Assembly: GCA_030428695.1 (NCBI GenBank)
Contig: JAUIEM010000171.1
Span: 1 to 19,479 of the forward strand
Origin: a bacterium
GTDB taxonomy: Bacteria > Planctomycetota > J058 > JAJDCP01
DNA: 19,479 nt
Reading direction: 5' to 3'
Below the pieces are notes generated by a model, which ran no database searches, was not told where the DNA came from, and saw only the letters and a list, made by a program, of their open reading frames with translations. Position 1 is the first letter of the stretch; each line of letters starts with the position of its first letter. Positions 1 through 8,021 of the stretch are shown in pieces. A program made the translations under genes and the position numbers.

Positions 1-658
1 CGAAGAAGGGCATCACGTACCAGAAGGTGCGCTGGCCGATGTGGTAGTCGATGATCTGGCCGATGCGCTTGGCCCCGTCGAGGGAGCGGTTCTCGCGCAC
101 CAGCTGCTCGAGCCGGCTGCCCTGGTCGAGGTCGAAGTACTTCAGGACGTACGGCCCGTCCCCGAGCGCGACCGCGACCTCGCCGAGGTTGCGCGGCTCG
201 ACGACGAAGAGCATCGCGGTCGAGCCGCCGGCGGGCAGGGTCTTGAGGATGCGGTAGCGCTTCTGGAAGGAGTACTGGCCCGCGATGCCGGCGAGCACAT
301 CCCCGACCGCGTCGGCGATCACGCACAGCCCGTACATGCGGAACAGCCGGTGCAGGATGCGCCCGACCGGGGCGAGGGTGGCCCGGAACTCCCGCCTGGC
401 GGTGCGCAGGTTGCCCTGCCAGGAGGACTGGTCCGCGAAGGCCGCGATCGGCAGGGCGATGAGGTGGATCACCGTCGGGAAGAAGTGGGTCAACGCGTCG
501 GCGACGTCGCGCAGCGACAGGATCAGCCACACGATCATGTAGATCGGCCACAGGAGCAGCCCGCCGATCAGGAGCAGCAGGTTGACCTGCTTGGGCGGCG
601 GAGTGCTCCGCCGGGGGTGGGCGATCTTCGCGGGCTTTGGCATCAGAGACGCTCCCAT
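1..658 (-). CDS. Membrane-anchored eukaryotic-like Ser/Thr protein kinase, N-terminal part
   Basis: The window start cuts this gene, leaving its first 219 codons. Residues about 25-49 are strongly hydrophobic (VNLLLLIGGLLLWPIY and onward) and form a membrane segment. After a linker, residues about 135-219 read like a protein-kinase N-lobe: a glycine-rich loop (LPAGGSTAMLFVV, 141-153), a candidate ATP-binding lysine in YVLKYF (K173), a helix-C glutamate in LVREN (E189) and a hinge-like WYVMPFF at the break. The catalytic HRD and DFG motifs would lie beyond position 1 and cannot be seen. The ATG at 658 is preceded by AGGAGG (663-668); an in-frame ATG at 643 is the alternative. It starts 13 bases after the sigma-factor stop, so it is probably co-transcribed with both upstream sigma genes. 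Having the membrane segment before the kinase domain is less common than after it. I infer a signalling role; the substrate is unknown. Confidence 0.75.
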   Translation of the reverse strand, partial: MGASLMPKPAKIAHPRRSTPPPKQVNLLLLIGGLLLWPIYMIVWLILSLRDVADALTHFFPTVIHLIALPIAAFADQSSWQGNLRTARREFRATLAPVGRILHRLFRMYGLCVIADAVGDVLAGIAGQYSFQKRYRILKTLPAGGSTAMLFVVEPRNLGEVAVALGDGPYVLKYFDLDQGSRLEQLVRENRSLDGAKRIGQIIDYHIGQRTFWYVMPFF

Positions 659-671
659 CTCTCCTCCTACG

Positions 672-1382
672 CTACATGCGTGCGGTCTGTTCTTCGAGGT
701 AGATATCGGAAAGGGCGCGGTCGAAGACGTCGTCGTTGCGGCCGAGGCCGGAGGCCTCGATCTCCTTCAGCTCGTCGTCGGTGAAGGAGTACTCGGCGAC
801 GACCTCGCGGATCACTTCCCGCAGGTCGCCCCGCACCCGCTTGAGGTAGCGGCTGATGCTCGGCTCGCTGACGCCGAGGGCGGCGGCGATGTCGCGGGAG
901 AGCATACCGCTGCTCAGACGCATCCGGTACGCCTCGAACTCGAGCATCGGCCGGCGCGCGCTGACCGTCTCGATGGCCCGGAACACCTTCGCCCGGAACA
1001 CGGCCCGCTCGTAGCCGCGGTCCGGCCGTGCATCCGGGCCCTCGACCAGGTCTTCCCGGGTCAGGGCGGCCGGCTTCTGGCCCGCGCCGCGCTTCTGCGC
1101 CATGCGCCGGTCGATCTCGCCCCAGGCGACGTGCCGGGCGATCGCGAGCAGCCAGGTCGAGATGCGGGTGCCGCGGCCGGGGTCGAAGCTGTCGATGCGG
1201 CGGGCGACCTCGGACAGGGTCTCCTGCGAGAGGTCGCGGACGGTCTCGGGGGTGAAGCGGTACTTGCCGAAGCGCCCGATGGCGTGGGCGAGGGCCGGGC
1301 CGAAGACCCGGCACAGCTCGAACCAGGCGCCCTGGTCACCTTTGCGCAAGCGGCGGACAAGCTCTGTGGCGATCGGTTTCAT
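672..1382 (-). CDS. ECF-type RNA polymerase sigma factor
   Basis: This 236-residue protein has the two-domain layout of extracytoplasmic-function sigma factors, which direct RNA polymerase to alternative promoters. Sigma region 2 spans about residues 10-95; its core reads RDLSQETLSEVARRIDSF and then ISTWLLAIARHVAWGEIDRR. Region 4 is a helix-turn-helix at about 146-185 (MLSRDIAAALGVSEPSISRY). About 40 residues follow region 4, longer than a minimal ECF factor. The start has only a weak ribosome-binding match (AGGG). The gene sits 66 bases after the upstream sigma gene and 13 bases before the kinase gene, all on one strand, so the three probably form one operon. ECF factors paired with Ser/Thr kinases are known, notably in Planctomycetota. 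I infer that the kinase regulates this factor or its neighbour. Confidence 0.88.
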   Translation of the reverse strand: MKPIATELVRRLRKGDQGAWFELCRVFGPALAHAIGRFGKYRFTPETVRDLSQETLSEVARRIDSFDPGRGTRISTWLLAIARHVAWGEIDRRMAQKRGAGQKPAALTREDLVEGPDARPDRGYERAVFRAKVFRAIETVSARRPMLEFEAYRMRLSSGMLSRDIAAALGVSEPSISRYLKRVRGDLREVIREVVAEYSFTDDELKEIEASGLGRNDDVFDRALSDIYLEEQTARM

Positions 1383-1448
1383 GCCCTGTCTTTGGGAAGC
1401 GCCGGGCGCGACTTTCAGGGGCAGTGGATTTTCTTCCTTCGAGCGCGG

Positions 1449-2261
1449 TCAGCTCTCGTCGAACAGCATCTCGAGCCCGGCCTTGAGCTCTCCCGCGCGC
1501 GAGCTGCCGTCATCGGGCAGGTGGCGCAGGGCCCCCTCGTAGCTGTCGAGCCATTGCTGCAGGGCGCGCCGCAGGAGCGGGTCGGCGATGCCGGCGAAGA
1601 CCTCGTCGCGGGAGCCGGGGCGGGCGAGGATGTCGCGGATCGCGCGCCCGAGCTTGCGCCAGTCGAGCCCGGCCTTGGCCTGCTCGTCGAGGGTGATCGT
1701 GCGGCACAGGATGTCCCCGAGCACGTCGTCGCGCATGTCCGCGAGGATGCGCTTGACCGTCGCGAGCGAGATCCCCTCCCGCTCGGCGATGACCTTGTTC
1801 CCCAGCCCGCGGATCAGGCGCCCGGCGACGACGTAGATGCGCTGCGGGTTCCGCTCTGGCCCGCGCAGGAAGCGCTGGTGCCAGCGCTGCAGGGAGTCGA
1901 GCACCTCGGCGACCAGGTCGAGGGCGGCGCCCTCCTCTTCGGTCGGCGCGCTCGGCTCGGCGACGTCGGTCAGCGGGACGAGCCGGCGGTGGGCCTTCCA
2001 GCGGTTGAGGAGCTCGGTGCGGACGACCCCGCAGAGGAAGTTGCGGAAGCGCCCGCGGCTGCTGTCGTAGCGCTCGTAGAGCTTCTCCTTCAGCTTGAGC
2101 AGGATCTCGTGGACGACGTCCTCGGCATCCCCGAGGTCGCCCGTGGGATCGCGCGAGCGCACGAGCAACATCAGCGGCTCGCGGTAGTGCTGCAGCGCCG
2201 TCCAGCCCGGCTCGCGGCCGTCGCGCAGGGCGGTGCAGGTCGAATGCCAGAAGCCAGTCAT
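1449..2261 (-). CDS. Second ECF-type RNA polymerase sigma factor with C-terminal extension
   Basis: The chosen ATG gives 270 residues. Region 2 lies at about 20-90, with AEDVVHEILLKLKEKL followed by RGRFRNFLCGVVRTELLNRW. A region-4 helix-turn-helix lies at about 155-178 (VIAEREGISLATVKRILADM). Roughly 85 more residues follow, an extension of unknown role. An upstream in-frame ATG at 2294 exists, but 2261 is preferred: AGGGA lies 8 bases ahead of it, and a good candidate promoter (2297-2325) would start transcription near 2290, inside the longer reading frame. It is first in the minus-strand operon with the second sigma gene and the kinase. Its sequence is clearly different from the neighbouring sigma factor, so this is not a recent tandem duplication. 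Confidence 0.87.
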   Translation of the reverse strand: MTGFWHSTCTALRDGREPGWTALQHYREPLMLLVRSRDPTGDLGDAEDVVHEILLKLKEKLYERYDSSRGRFRNFLCGVVRTELLNRWKAHRRLVPLTDVAEPSAPTEEEGAALDLVAEVLDSLQRWHQRFLRGPERNPQRIYVVAGRLIRGLGNKVIAEREGISLATVKRILADMRDDVLGDILCRTITLDEQAKAGLDWRKLGRAIRDILARPGSRDEVFAGIADPLLRRALQQWLDSYEGALRHLPDDGSSRAGELKAGLEMLFDES

Positions 2262-2296
2262 CGTGTCGTTCCCTGTCCCACCGCCTCTTGCCATCG

Positions 2297-2325
2297 ATTA
2301 TCGAGCTTCGACGCGCCGCTTGCAA
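2297..2325 (-). promoter_or_regulatory. Candidate sigma70-type promoter for the sigma/sigma/kinase operon
   Basis: Read on the minus strand, TTGCAA (2325-2320) and GATAAT (2302-2297) are separated by exactly 17 bases. They match the consensus at 4/6 and 5/6 positions. The predicted start near 2290 leaves a leader of about 28 bases containing the AGGGA ribosome-binding match for the ATG at 2261. This is a sequence match only. Confidence 0.5.
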
Positions 2326-2362
2326 GCTCCGCCGGGTGCGACGTGGTGGGGGCGATTCCCCC

Positions 2363-2391
2363 TTGGATGGGTCTCGCTCAGCGCCTACCAT
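2363..2391 (+). promoter_or_regulatory. Weaker candidate promoter for the transglutaminase-like gene pair
   Basis: TTGGAT (2363-2368) and TACCAT (2386-2391) are 17 bases apart and lie 37 bases before the ATG at 2429. They match the consensus at 3/6 and 4/6. An ECF-type promoter recognised by one of the divergent sigma factors is equally possible; no second copy of such a motif in the window helps to decide. Confidence 0.3.
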
Positions 2392-2428
2392 AGGGGGATA
2401 GCCCAGCAGATTTGCGGAGAGTTCCTGT

Positions 2429-4591
2429 ATGGCCGACACCGAGAGAGTCGACGCCGGCGAAGCGCGGCGCGTGCGCCTGACCACGGGCAAGCATGCGACC
2501 GTCGTGATCAAGCGCAAGGCGAAGAACCTGATCTACGAGTTCGAGTACGGCGAGCAGTCGCACGACGACAGCGCGACGCTCAAGACGATGGACGGCAGCT
2601 ACAGCAAGACCGTCCCCTTCTCGTCGGGCAAGAAGATCGGCAGCAAGGTGCAGCTCACCTTCGAGAACATCAAGCTCGACCAGAAGTACAGCCTCAGCGT
2701 CGACCCCGGCGCGAGCGGCGAGCCCTTCACGGTGTTCAGCAACGAGCCGATCGGCAAGGCGCAGCTGTCGAAGAAGGAGCTGCTCGCGCCCGGGCGCTTC
2801 CTCGACAAGGCGACCGAGGAGCCGCTCGCGAAGCACTGGGTCTACGTCGACGTGCCCGGCGACGACAAGGTCGTGGTCAAGAACAAGATCAAGACCAGCA
2901 ACCGGGCCGGCGTCGGCGGCATGTTCGTGCCCGGCCGCGCGTACAACTTCTACGTCGCCGAAGAGGCGGTTCCGGTCGAGAACGTCGAGGCCTTGAAGGA
3001 AGCAGACCTGCAGAAAGAGACGGCGAGCGCTCCGCACCGTTCGACCTGCGTCTTCAAGCTCGAGGTCAAGAAGAAGGAGAACAAGGCGCCGAAGCTGACC
3101 GGGATCGACGTCGTCGACAGCATCGCCATCGTCGACGCCAAGCCCCCGCACCTGACCTGGGACCCCGAGCAGGGCAAGGCGACCCGCGAAGAGGCGGCGT
3201 TCATCCTGCACAACCAGAAGCTCAAGCTGAAGGTCAGCCTCAAGGAAGGCTCGGGCAACGGCGAAGGCACCCTGGTGTGCGAGATCAAGGACAAGGCGGG
3301 CAAGATCGACAAGAAGGCCGAGGCCAAGATCGACAAGGGGCAGCTCGGCAAGCCGAGCAGCTTCACCCTCGAGACGGCCGAGAACCTGACCGAGATCGTC
3401 TCCGTCCACGAGCTCAAGCTCAAGCTGAGCCTCGACGGCGAGGAGCTCGCCAAGGACGTCCCCCTGCGGCTGTACACCGGCCACAAGCCGCCGATCAAGA
3501 ACACCCAGTACGACAGCCACATCCCCCACGTCAGCAAGGTGCACGTCGAGATGGCCTGTCGCTGGGCCAACGGCGCGAGCGAGAACATCGGCGAGGGGCC
3601 GAAGTCGATCGCCCACCAGGTCGACAACCAGATGCGCCACTACACGCACCCGCAGGACTGGGGCGGCAACCCCGAGTACGTGTCGGTGTACAAGCCCGGC
3701 GACGCGGTGCCGATCAACTACAAAGACCTGCCGCCGAAGTGGGGCAGCAAGTTCAGCAACGGCCGCCGCAAGGTCTCGTCGCTGTACTACCCGCCGCTCG
3801 AGGTCAAGCACGACTACGAGAAGTACTACCCGCACTACCAGGGCAACTTCGGCTGGAAGCTGCTCGACAACCCGACCCACACCGGCGGGCGCTGCAACCA
3901 GCAGGCAGGCCTGATCTGCGAGATCCTCGGTATCCTCGGCATCAAGGCCTCGATCTACTACCTGCACCGCGTCGGCAAGGGCAAGAAGACCAACCGGCCC
4001 GTGCGCCGCTACTTCAACTGCTACGAGGGCGGCCAGTTCTGGAACTTCCACGGCATCGTCAAGACCGAGATGGCCGACGGCAGCTTCCACATGTACGACG
4101 GCTCCTTCTCCTCGCCCCCGAACCGCAAGCACGGGACCGAGGAGTGGGCGACCGGGGAGAAGGGTCCCTTCATCTACAAGTGGGAAGACTACTGGAAGTA
4201 CGAAGACTTCAAGATGAACGACTGGTTCTGGGGTCGGCTGATGCCGAAGGTCTTCCAGGAGTTCGACAAGGTCTTCCCCGAGTTCGGCTGGAAGAAACAG
4301 GGGGCGGTCTGGGTCGCGACCAACGATGCGCACTGCCAGCAGTACTTCAAGGTCGCCGCCGACCAGGTCACCTACGACGGCACCTGGTGGATCAAGACCG
4401 GCAGCGGGCAGACCAGCGTCCTCGCCTACGTGCACGACAAGGGCCGCTCCGGCAAGGATCCGGAGGGCAAGGACAACCCGAACGCGGTCAAGAAGCTCGC
4501 GACCAAGGTCGGCTTCTCCGAGGACGAGGCGGTCGGCGCCGTGCCGAAGGAAGACGAGCCGGACACCTGGGAAGGGATCCCCGCGCGCTAA
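2429..4591 (+). CDS. Transglutaminase-like protein with N-terminal beta-rich region, lysine-rich, no signal peptide
   Basis: I do not recognise a named family for this 720-residue protein. The C-terminal half has the pattern of a transglutaminase/papain-like fold: GGRCNQQAGLICEILGILGI (C489), then NFHGIV (H541), then HMYDGSF (D557). The Cys helix, the Cys-His distance of about 50 and the His-Asp distance of 16 suit that superfamily, whose members make or cut amide bonds. The first 350 residues are rich in Lys, Asp and Glu and look like beta-sandwich modules. There is no signal peptide or membrane segment, so the protein is cytosolic or exported by a dedicated machine. GGAGAG precedes the start. 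Its stop is 23 bases from the next gene, so the two are probably co-transcribed. Effector, toxin or protein-crosslinking roles are guesses; the fold call itself is inferred from the triad pattern. Confidence 0.7.
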   Translation: MADTERVDAGEARRVRLTTGKHATVVIKRKAKNLIYEFEYGEQSHDDSATLKTMDGSYSKTVPFSSGKKIGSKVQLTFENIKLDQKYSLSVDPGASGEPFTVFSNEPIGKAQLSKKELLAPGRFLDKATEEPLAKHWVYVDVPGDDKVVVKNKIKTSNRAGVGGMFVPGRAYNFYVAEEAVPVENVEALKEADLQKETASAPHRSTCVFKLEVKKKENKAPKLTGIDVVDSIAIVDAKPPHLTWDPEQGKATREEAAFILHNQKLKLKVSLKEGSGNGEGTLVCEIKDKAGKIDKKAEAKIDKGQLGKPSSFTLETAENLTEIVSVHELKLKLSLDGEELAKDVPLRLYTGHKPPIKNTQYDSHIPHVSKVHVEMACRWANGASENIGEGPKSIAHQVDNQMRHYTHPQDWGGNPEYVSVYKPGDAVPINYKDLPPKWGSKFSNGRRKVSSLYYPPLEVKHDYEKYYPHYQGNFGWKLLDNPTHTGGRCNQQAGLICEILGILGIKASIYYLHRVGKGKKTNRPVRRYFNCYEGGQFWNFHGIVKTEMADGSFHMYDGSFSSPPNRKHGTEEWATGEKGPFIYKWEDYWKYEDFKMNDWFWGRLMPKVFQEFDKVFPEFGWKKQGAVWVATNDAHCQQYFKVAADQVTYDGTWWIKTGSGQTSVLAYVHDKGRSGKDPEGKDNPNAVKKLATKVGFSEDEAVGAVPKEDEPDTWEGIPAR

Positions 4592-4614
4592 CCCGCACTT
4601 AAGGAGTCGATCGT

Positions 4615-5289
4615 ATGGGGCAGGTGATCCCCGAACCGTTGCACGAGAACGTGAGCCCGCTGCTGCTGGCGGCGGGCGACTGGCCCGATCCGGACAGCCT
4701 GCGCAGCATCGCGAAGCTGCGGGAGGAGGCGGAGGAACCCGACGAGATCGAGGTCGATCGCTCCGAGCAGTCGGCCCTGGCCGACGGCATCAAGCTCTGC
4801 CACGGCGCCCTGCGCAACGAGCCGATCGCCGAGCGCATCTACTGGGACGACGGGGAGAAGCTCTACTACAAGCTGGGCTACAAGCCGCCGGAAGAGCCTC
4901 CCAAGGACGGCGACAAGTACGAGGCCTGGAAGAAGTGGAGCGGCTGGGCGACCTTCGCTCCCGGCGACCCCGACGGTCCCGTCTTCCGTCTGCTCGCGCG
5001 CTGCGAAGAGCCGGCGGAGAGCCTCGACTACGAGGGCCTCGCCGGGCTGTGGGGGGCGGTGCTGACCAACAAGCTGCGCGACGAGGTCACCCGCTCCGAG
5101 GAGGTGACCAGCTTCTTCCCGGGCGCCGAGGGGCCCGACCATGTCGCGGGCATCACCGACCTCGACACCGCGGGCTTCGGTTCGGCGTACCAGTACATGT
5201 ACAGCTACACCGACGGCAGCGAGATCCTGCTCGCCTTCCAGATGATCCCCCACGCGACGGCCGACAGCATGGGCGTGCGCCCGCGCTGA
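4615..5289 (+). CDS. Hypothetical acidic protein, partner of the transglutaminase-like gene
   Basis: This 224-residue protein has no family I can name. It is clearly acidic (for example REEAEEPDEIEVDRSEQ near residue 36), soluble, and lacks a signal peptide or membrane segment. Aromatic-rich stretches such as IYWDDGEKLYYKLGYKPP and YEAWKKWSGWATF suggest a compact alpha/beta domain. AAGGAG lies 9 bases before the ATG, so the start is secure. The gene is 23 bases behind the lysine-rich 720-residue protein. A basic or lysine-rich enzyme followed by a small acidic protein resembles effector-immunity or enzyme-chaperone pairs, but that is inference from size, charge and order only. No membership of a known immunity family is claimed. 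Confidence 0.75.
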   Translation: MGQVIPEPLHENVSPLLLAAGDWPDPDSLRSIAKLREEAEEPDEIEVDRSEQSALADGIKLCHGALRNEPIAERIYWDDGEKLYYKLGYKPPEEPPKDGDKYEAWKKWSGWATFAPGDPDGPVFRLLARCEEPAESLDYEGLAGLWGAVLTNKLRDEVTRSEEVTSFFPGAEGPDHVAGITDLDTAGFGSAYQYMYSYTDGSEILLAFQMIPHATADSMGVRPR

Positions 5290-5414
5290 GCCGGCTTCGA
5301 CCTTCGACCTGCACCCGTTCGATGCACAGGCTGACCGACGGGTTCCCGCCGGGAGTCTGCCTCCTCCGGGCCCTCGCGACGAAATCGCTGTGGGTCGACC
5401 GGGCGAATTCCTCC

Positions 5415-5444
5415 AAAAAACCGGCGGAAGGGGTTCCGCCCGTT
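5415..5444 (-). terminator. Intrinsic-terminator-like hairpin facing the minus strand
   Basis: GGCGGAA (5423-5429) and TTCCGCC (5434-5440) form a perfect 7-bp stem with a GGGG loop. After one C-C mismatch the stem gains three more pairs. It is flanked on the left by AAAAAA (5415-5420), so read on the minus strand it is a GC hairpin running into six T residues. On the plus strand only a poor T stretch follows. No minus-strand gene precedes it, so it may block antisense transcription or act weakly at the end of the 4615-5289 gene. Confidence 0.45.
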
Positions 5445-5514
5445 GCTTCTCATTGCTAAAAAGTAGGGTGTCGGATAGTTTGAGACACGTACTATTAGGC
5501 ATGCGGAGCAAACC

Positions 5515-6651
5515 GTGCACAGGTATCTTCTCCTCTCTCTCGCCGTCCTCCTCCTCGGCTGCGGCGACACGGCCCCGACCGACGGCGACGCCCTCGACGA
5601 CGCGGCGCCGGTGGTCGCGCGCTACGCGACGATCGTCCACCAGAGCTACGTCGACTCCCTCGCCGGCGTGCGGGCGCTCGAGACCGCGATCGACGCCTTC
5701 CTCGCCGCGCCCTCCGACGACACGCTGCAGGCGGCGCGGGCGGCCTGGCTCGCCTCCCGCGAGACCTACGGGCAGACCGAGGCCTACCGCTTCTACGGCG
5801 GCCCGATCGACAACGAAGAGGACGGTCCCGAGGGGCTGATCAACGCCTGGCCGGTCGACGAGAACTACATCGACTACGTCGAGGGCGCGCCGGACGCCGG
5901 CATCGTCCAGGACGTGGCGCGCTACCCGACGATCACCAAGGAGCTGCTGGTCGAGCTGAACGAGAAGGACGGCGAGGCGAACATCGCCTCGGGCTTCCAC
6001 GCCCTCGAGTTCCTGCTCTGGGGCCAGGACCTGTCGACCGACGGGCCGGGCAGCCGGCCGGCGAGCGACTACGTCGACGCGCCGCACGCCGAGCGCCGCG
6101 GCGCCTACCTGCGGGTCGCCTGCGCCCTGCTGATCGACCACCTCGAGAGCCTGGTCGCGGCCTGGAAGCCCGACGCGGACAACTACCGCAAGGAGCTGCT
6201 CGCGCTGCCGCCCCGCGACGCGGTCGAGCGCATCCTGATCGGCATCGGCAGCCTGTCCGGCGCCGAGCTGGCCGGCGAGCGCATGACGGTCGCCTACGAC
6301 ACCAAGAGCCAGGAGGACGAGCACTCCTGCTTCTCCGACAACACGCACCGGGACATCCACACCAACGCCCTCGGCATCCGCAACGTCTGGCGCGGCACCT
6401 GGAACGGGCAGGACGGGCCGGGCCTCGACGAGCTGGTCGCCAGCCGCGACGCCGCGCTCGCCGAGCGCCTCGGCAAGGAGATGGACGCGAGTCTCGCGGC
6501 GATCGCGGGGATGCCGGTGCCTTTCGACCAGGCGGTGCTCAGCGACGAGGGACGCCCCCGCGTGCTCGCCGCGATCTCCGCGCTCCAGCAACAGACCAAG
6601 ACGATCGCCGAGGTGGCCGATGCGCTGCAGATCCGTATTCCTCTCGAGTAG
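5515..6651 (+). CDS. Imelysin family (peptidase M75) lipoprotein, iron-uptake type
   Basis: This 378-residue exported protein begins with a short Sec signal ending in a lipobox (AVLLLGC, C16), predicting a lipid-anchored periplasmic protein. The imelysin hallmark GFHALE (G160-E165, the GxHxxE motif) is present, as is EHSCFSDNTH near residue 269, typical of IrpA-like members. Family members are linked to iron acquisition and probably bind metal; peptidase activity is doubtful for many of them. The start is a GTG with GGAG 6 bases upstream. It is the first gene of a four-gene operon and its end overlaps the next gene by 32 bases, which suggests translational coupling. About 225 bases lie upstream, including an AT-richer stretch (5450-5500) with the dyad GTGTC/GACAC (5468-5488). 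No clear Fur box is visible. Confidence 0.9.
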   Translation: MHRYLLLSLAVLLLGCGDTAPTDGDALDDAAPVVARYATIVHQSYVDSLAGVRALETAIDAFLAAPSDDTLQAARAAWLASRETYGQTEAYRFYGGPIDNEEDGPEGLINAWPVDENYIDYVEGAPDAGIVQDVARYPTITKELLVELNEKDGEANIASGFHALEFLLWGQDLSTDGPGSRPASDYVDAPHAERRGAYLRVACALLIDHLESLVAAWKPDADNYRKELLALPPRDAVERILIGIGSLSGAELAGERMTVAYDTKSQEDEHSCFSDNTHRDIHTNALGIRNVWRGTWNGQDGPGLDELVASRDAALAERLGKEMDASLAAIAGMPVPFDQAVLSDEGRPRVLAAISALQQQTKTIAEVADALQIRIPLE

Positions 6652-8020
6652 CCTGCTGCTCTTCGCCCTCGGCTGCGGTGACTCCCGCGGGGTCGCCCAC
6701 GCCTCCGGGCCCGCTCCCGCCGAGCTGTCCGGCGGCGCGACGACCGTGCACGACACGGGCCGCGACGCCTTCAGCATGCCCGCCCGCAACCTCACCCCCG
6801 AGCGGCGCTCCGCGTTCTTCGTCGGCAACAGCTTCTTCAAGCAGAACTGGGTGATCGCTCCCGCTTCGACCGCGGCGCGCGACGGGCTGGGGCCGCTGTT
6901 CAACGCCCGCTCCTGCTCGGCCTGCCACTTCAAGGACGGCCGCGGGCGGCCGCCGGAGCCCGGCGAGGAGATGCTGTCGATGCTGCTGCGGCTCAGCCTG
7001 CCCGGCGCCGATGCGACCACCGGCGCGCCGCTGCCCGAGCCGACCTACGGGGGCCAGCTGCAGCCCCACGGTGTGCCCGGTGTGCCCGGAGAGGGGCGCG
7101 TGCGCGTCGCCTACGAAGAGCTGCCGGGAAGCTTCGCCGACGGCACGCCGTACTCCCTGCGTCAGCCGACCTACCGCTTCGAGTCGCTCAGCTCCGGCCC
7201 GCTGGCGGCCGACGTGCTGTTCAGCCCGCGGGTCGCCCCGCACATGATCGGGATGGGCTTGCTCGAGGCGATCCCCGAGGAGACCATCCGCGCCCTGGCC
7301 GACCCGGACGACGAGGACGGCGACGGCATCGCGGGGGTCGTCAACGAGGTCTGGGATGTCAAGCGGGGGCGGAAGGCCCTCGGGCGCTTCGGCTGGAAGG
7401 CGAACCAGCCGACCACCGAGCAGCAGGTCGCCGGCGCCTTCCACGGCGACATCGGCATCACCTCGAGCCTGTTCCCCGGGGAGGATCGTACGCCCGCCCA
7501 GACCGAAGCCCTGGCGGCGGCCTCGGGAGGCGAGCCCGAGCTCAGCGACCACATCCTCCAGCGGGTCGTGTTCTACTCGCAGACCCTGGCGGTGCCCGCC
7601 CGGCGTGACGTCGACGACGCGACTGTGCTCGAGGGCGAGCGGCTGTTCCGTGAGGCCGGCTGCGCGAAGTGCCACATCCCGGAGCTGACGACCGGCACCC
7701 TCGAGGGCTTCCCCGAGCTGTCGAACCAGAAGATCCAGCCGTTCACCGACCTGCTCCTGCACGACATGGGCGAGGGCCTCGCCGACGGCCGCGAGGACTT
7801 CGCCGCCACGGGCAGCCAGTGGCGCACGCCCCCCTTGTGGGGCATCGGCCTGATCGAGACGGTCAACGGCCACACGACGCTGCTGCACGACGGCCGCGCT
7901 CGCAACCTCAGCGAGGCGATCCTGTGGCACGGCGGCGAGGGCGAGGAGTCGAAGGAAGCCTACCGCGCGATGTCCGCGGAGGAGCGCGCGGCGCTGCTCC
8001 GCTACCTCGAGTCGCTGTAG
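6620..8020 (+). CDS. Di-heme oxidoreductase (DUF1111/DHOR) lipoprotein
   Basis: This 466-residue protein has a signal with a lipobox-like end (LLLFALGC, C19), so it should sit in the periplasm attached to a membrane. Two c-type heme sites are present: CSACH (99-103) and CAKCH (348-352). The arrangement, with SFFKQNWVIAPAS before the first heme and a conserved GSQWRTPPLWGIGL near 398, matches the DUF1111 di-heme family, often labelled thiol oxidoreductase and related to cytochrome c peroxidases. The start overlaps the end of the imelysin gene, with GAGG 6 bases ahead of the ATG. Family knowledge: DHOR genes commonly sit beside imelysin genes, implying a redox step in metal handling. The actual substrate is not established, and the distal heme ligands cannot be assigned by eye. 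Confidence 0.92.
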   Translation: MRCRSVFLSSSLLLFALGCGDSRGVAHASGPAPAELSGGATTVHDTGRDAFSMPARNLTPERRSAFFVGNSFFKQNWVIAPASTAARDGLGPLFNARSCSACHFKDGRGRPPEPGEEMLSMLLRLSLPGADATTGAPLPEPTYGGQLQPHGVPGVPGEGRVRVAYEELPGSFADGTPYSLRQPTYRFESLSSGPLAADVLFSPRVAPHMIGMGLLEAIPEETIRALADPDDEDGDGIAGVVNEVWDVKRGRKALGRFGWKANQPTTEQQVAGAFHGDIGITSSLFPGEDRTPAQTEALAAASGGEPELSDHILQRVVFYSQTLAVPARRDVDDATVLEGERLFREAGCAKCHIPELTTGTLEGFPELSNQKIQPFTDLLLHDMGEGLADGREDFAATGSQWRTPPLWGIGLIETVNGHTTLLHDGRARNLSEAILWHGGEGEESKEAYRAMSAEERAALLRYLESL

Positions 8021-8021
8021 C

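Noticed and set aside
582..2393. Long plus-strand open frame of 603 codons
   Set aside because: It is the antisense shadow of two clear sigma-factor genes; its product is low-complexity Ala/Arg/Asp-rich sequence without domains.
5445..5514. Fur box in front of the imelysin operon
   Set aside because: No GATAAT-type repeated hexamers are present; the GTGTC/GACAC dyad does not resemble a Fur site.
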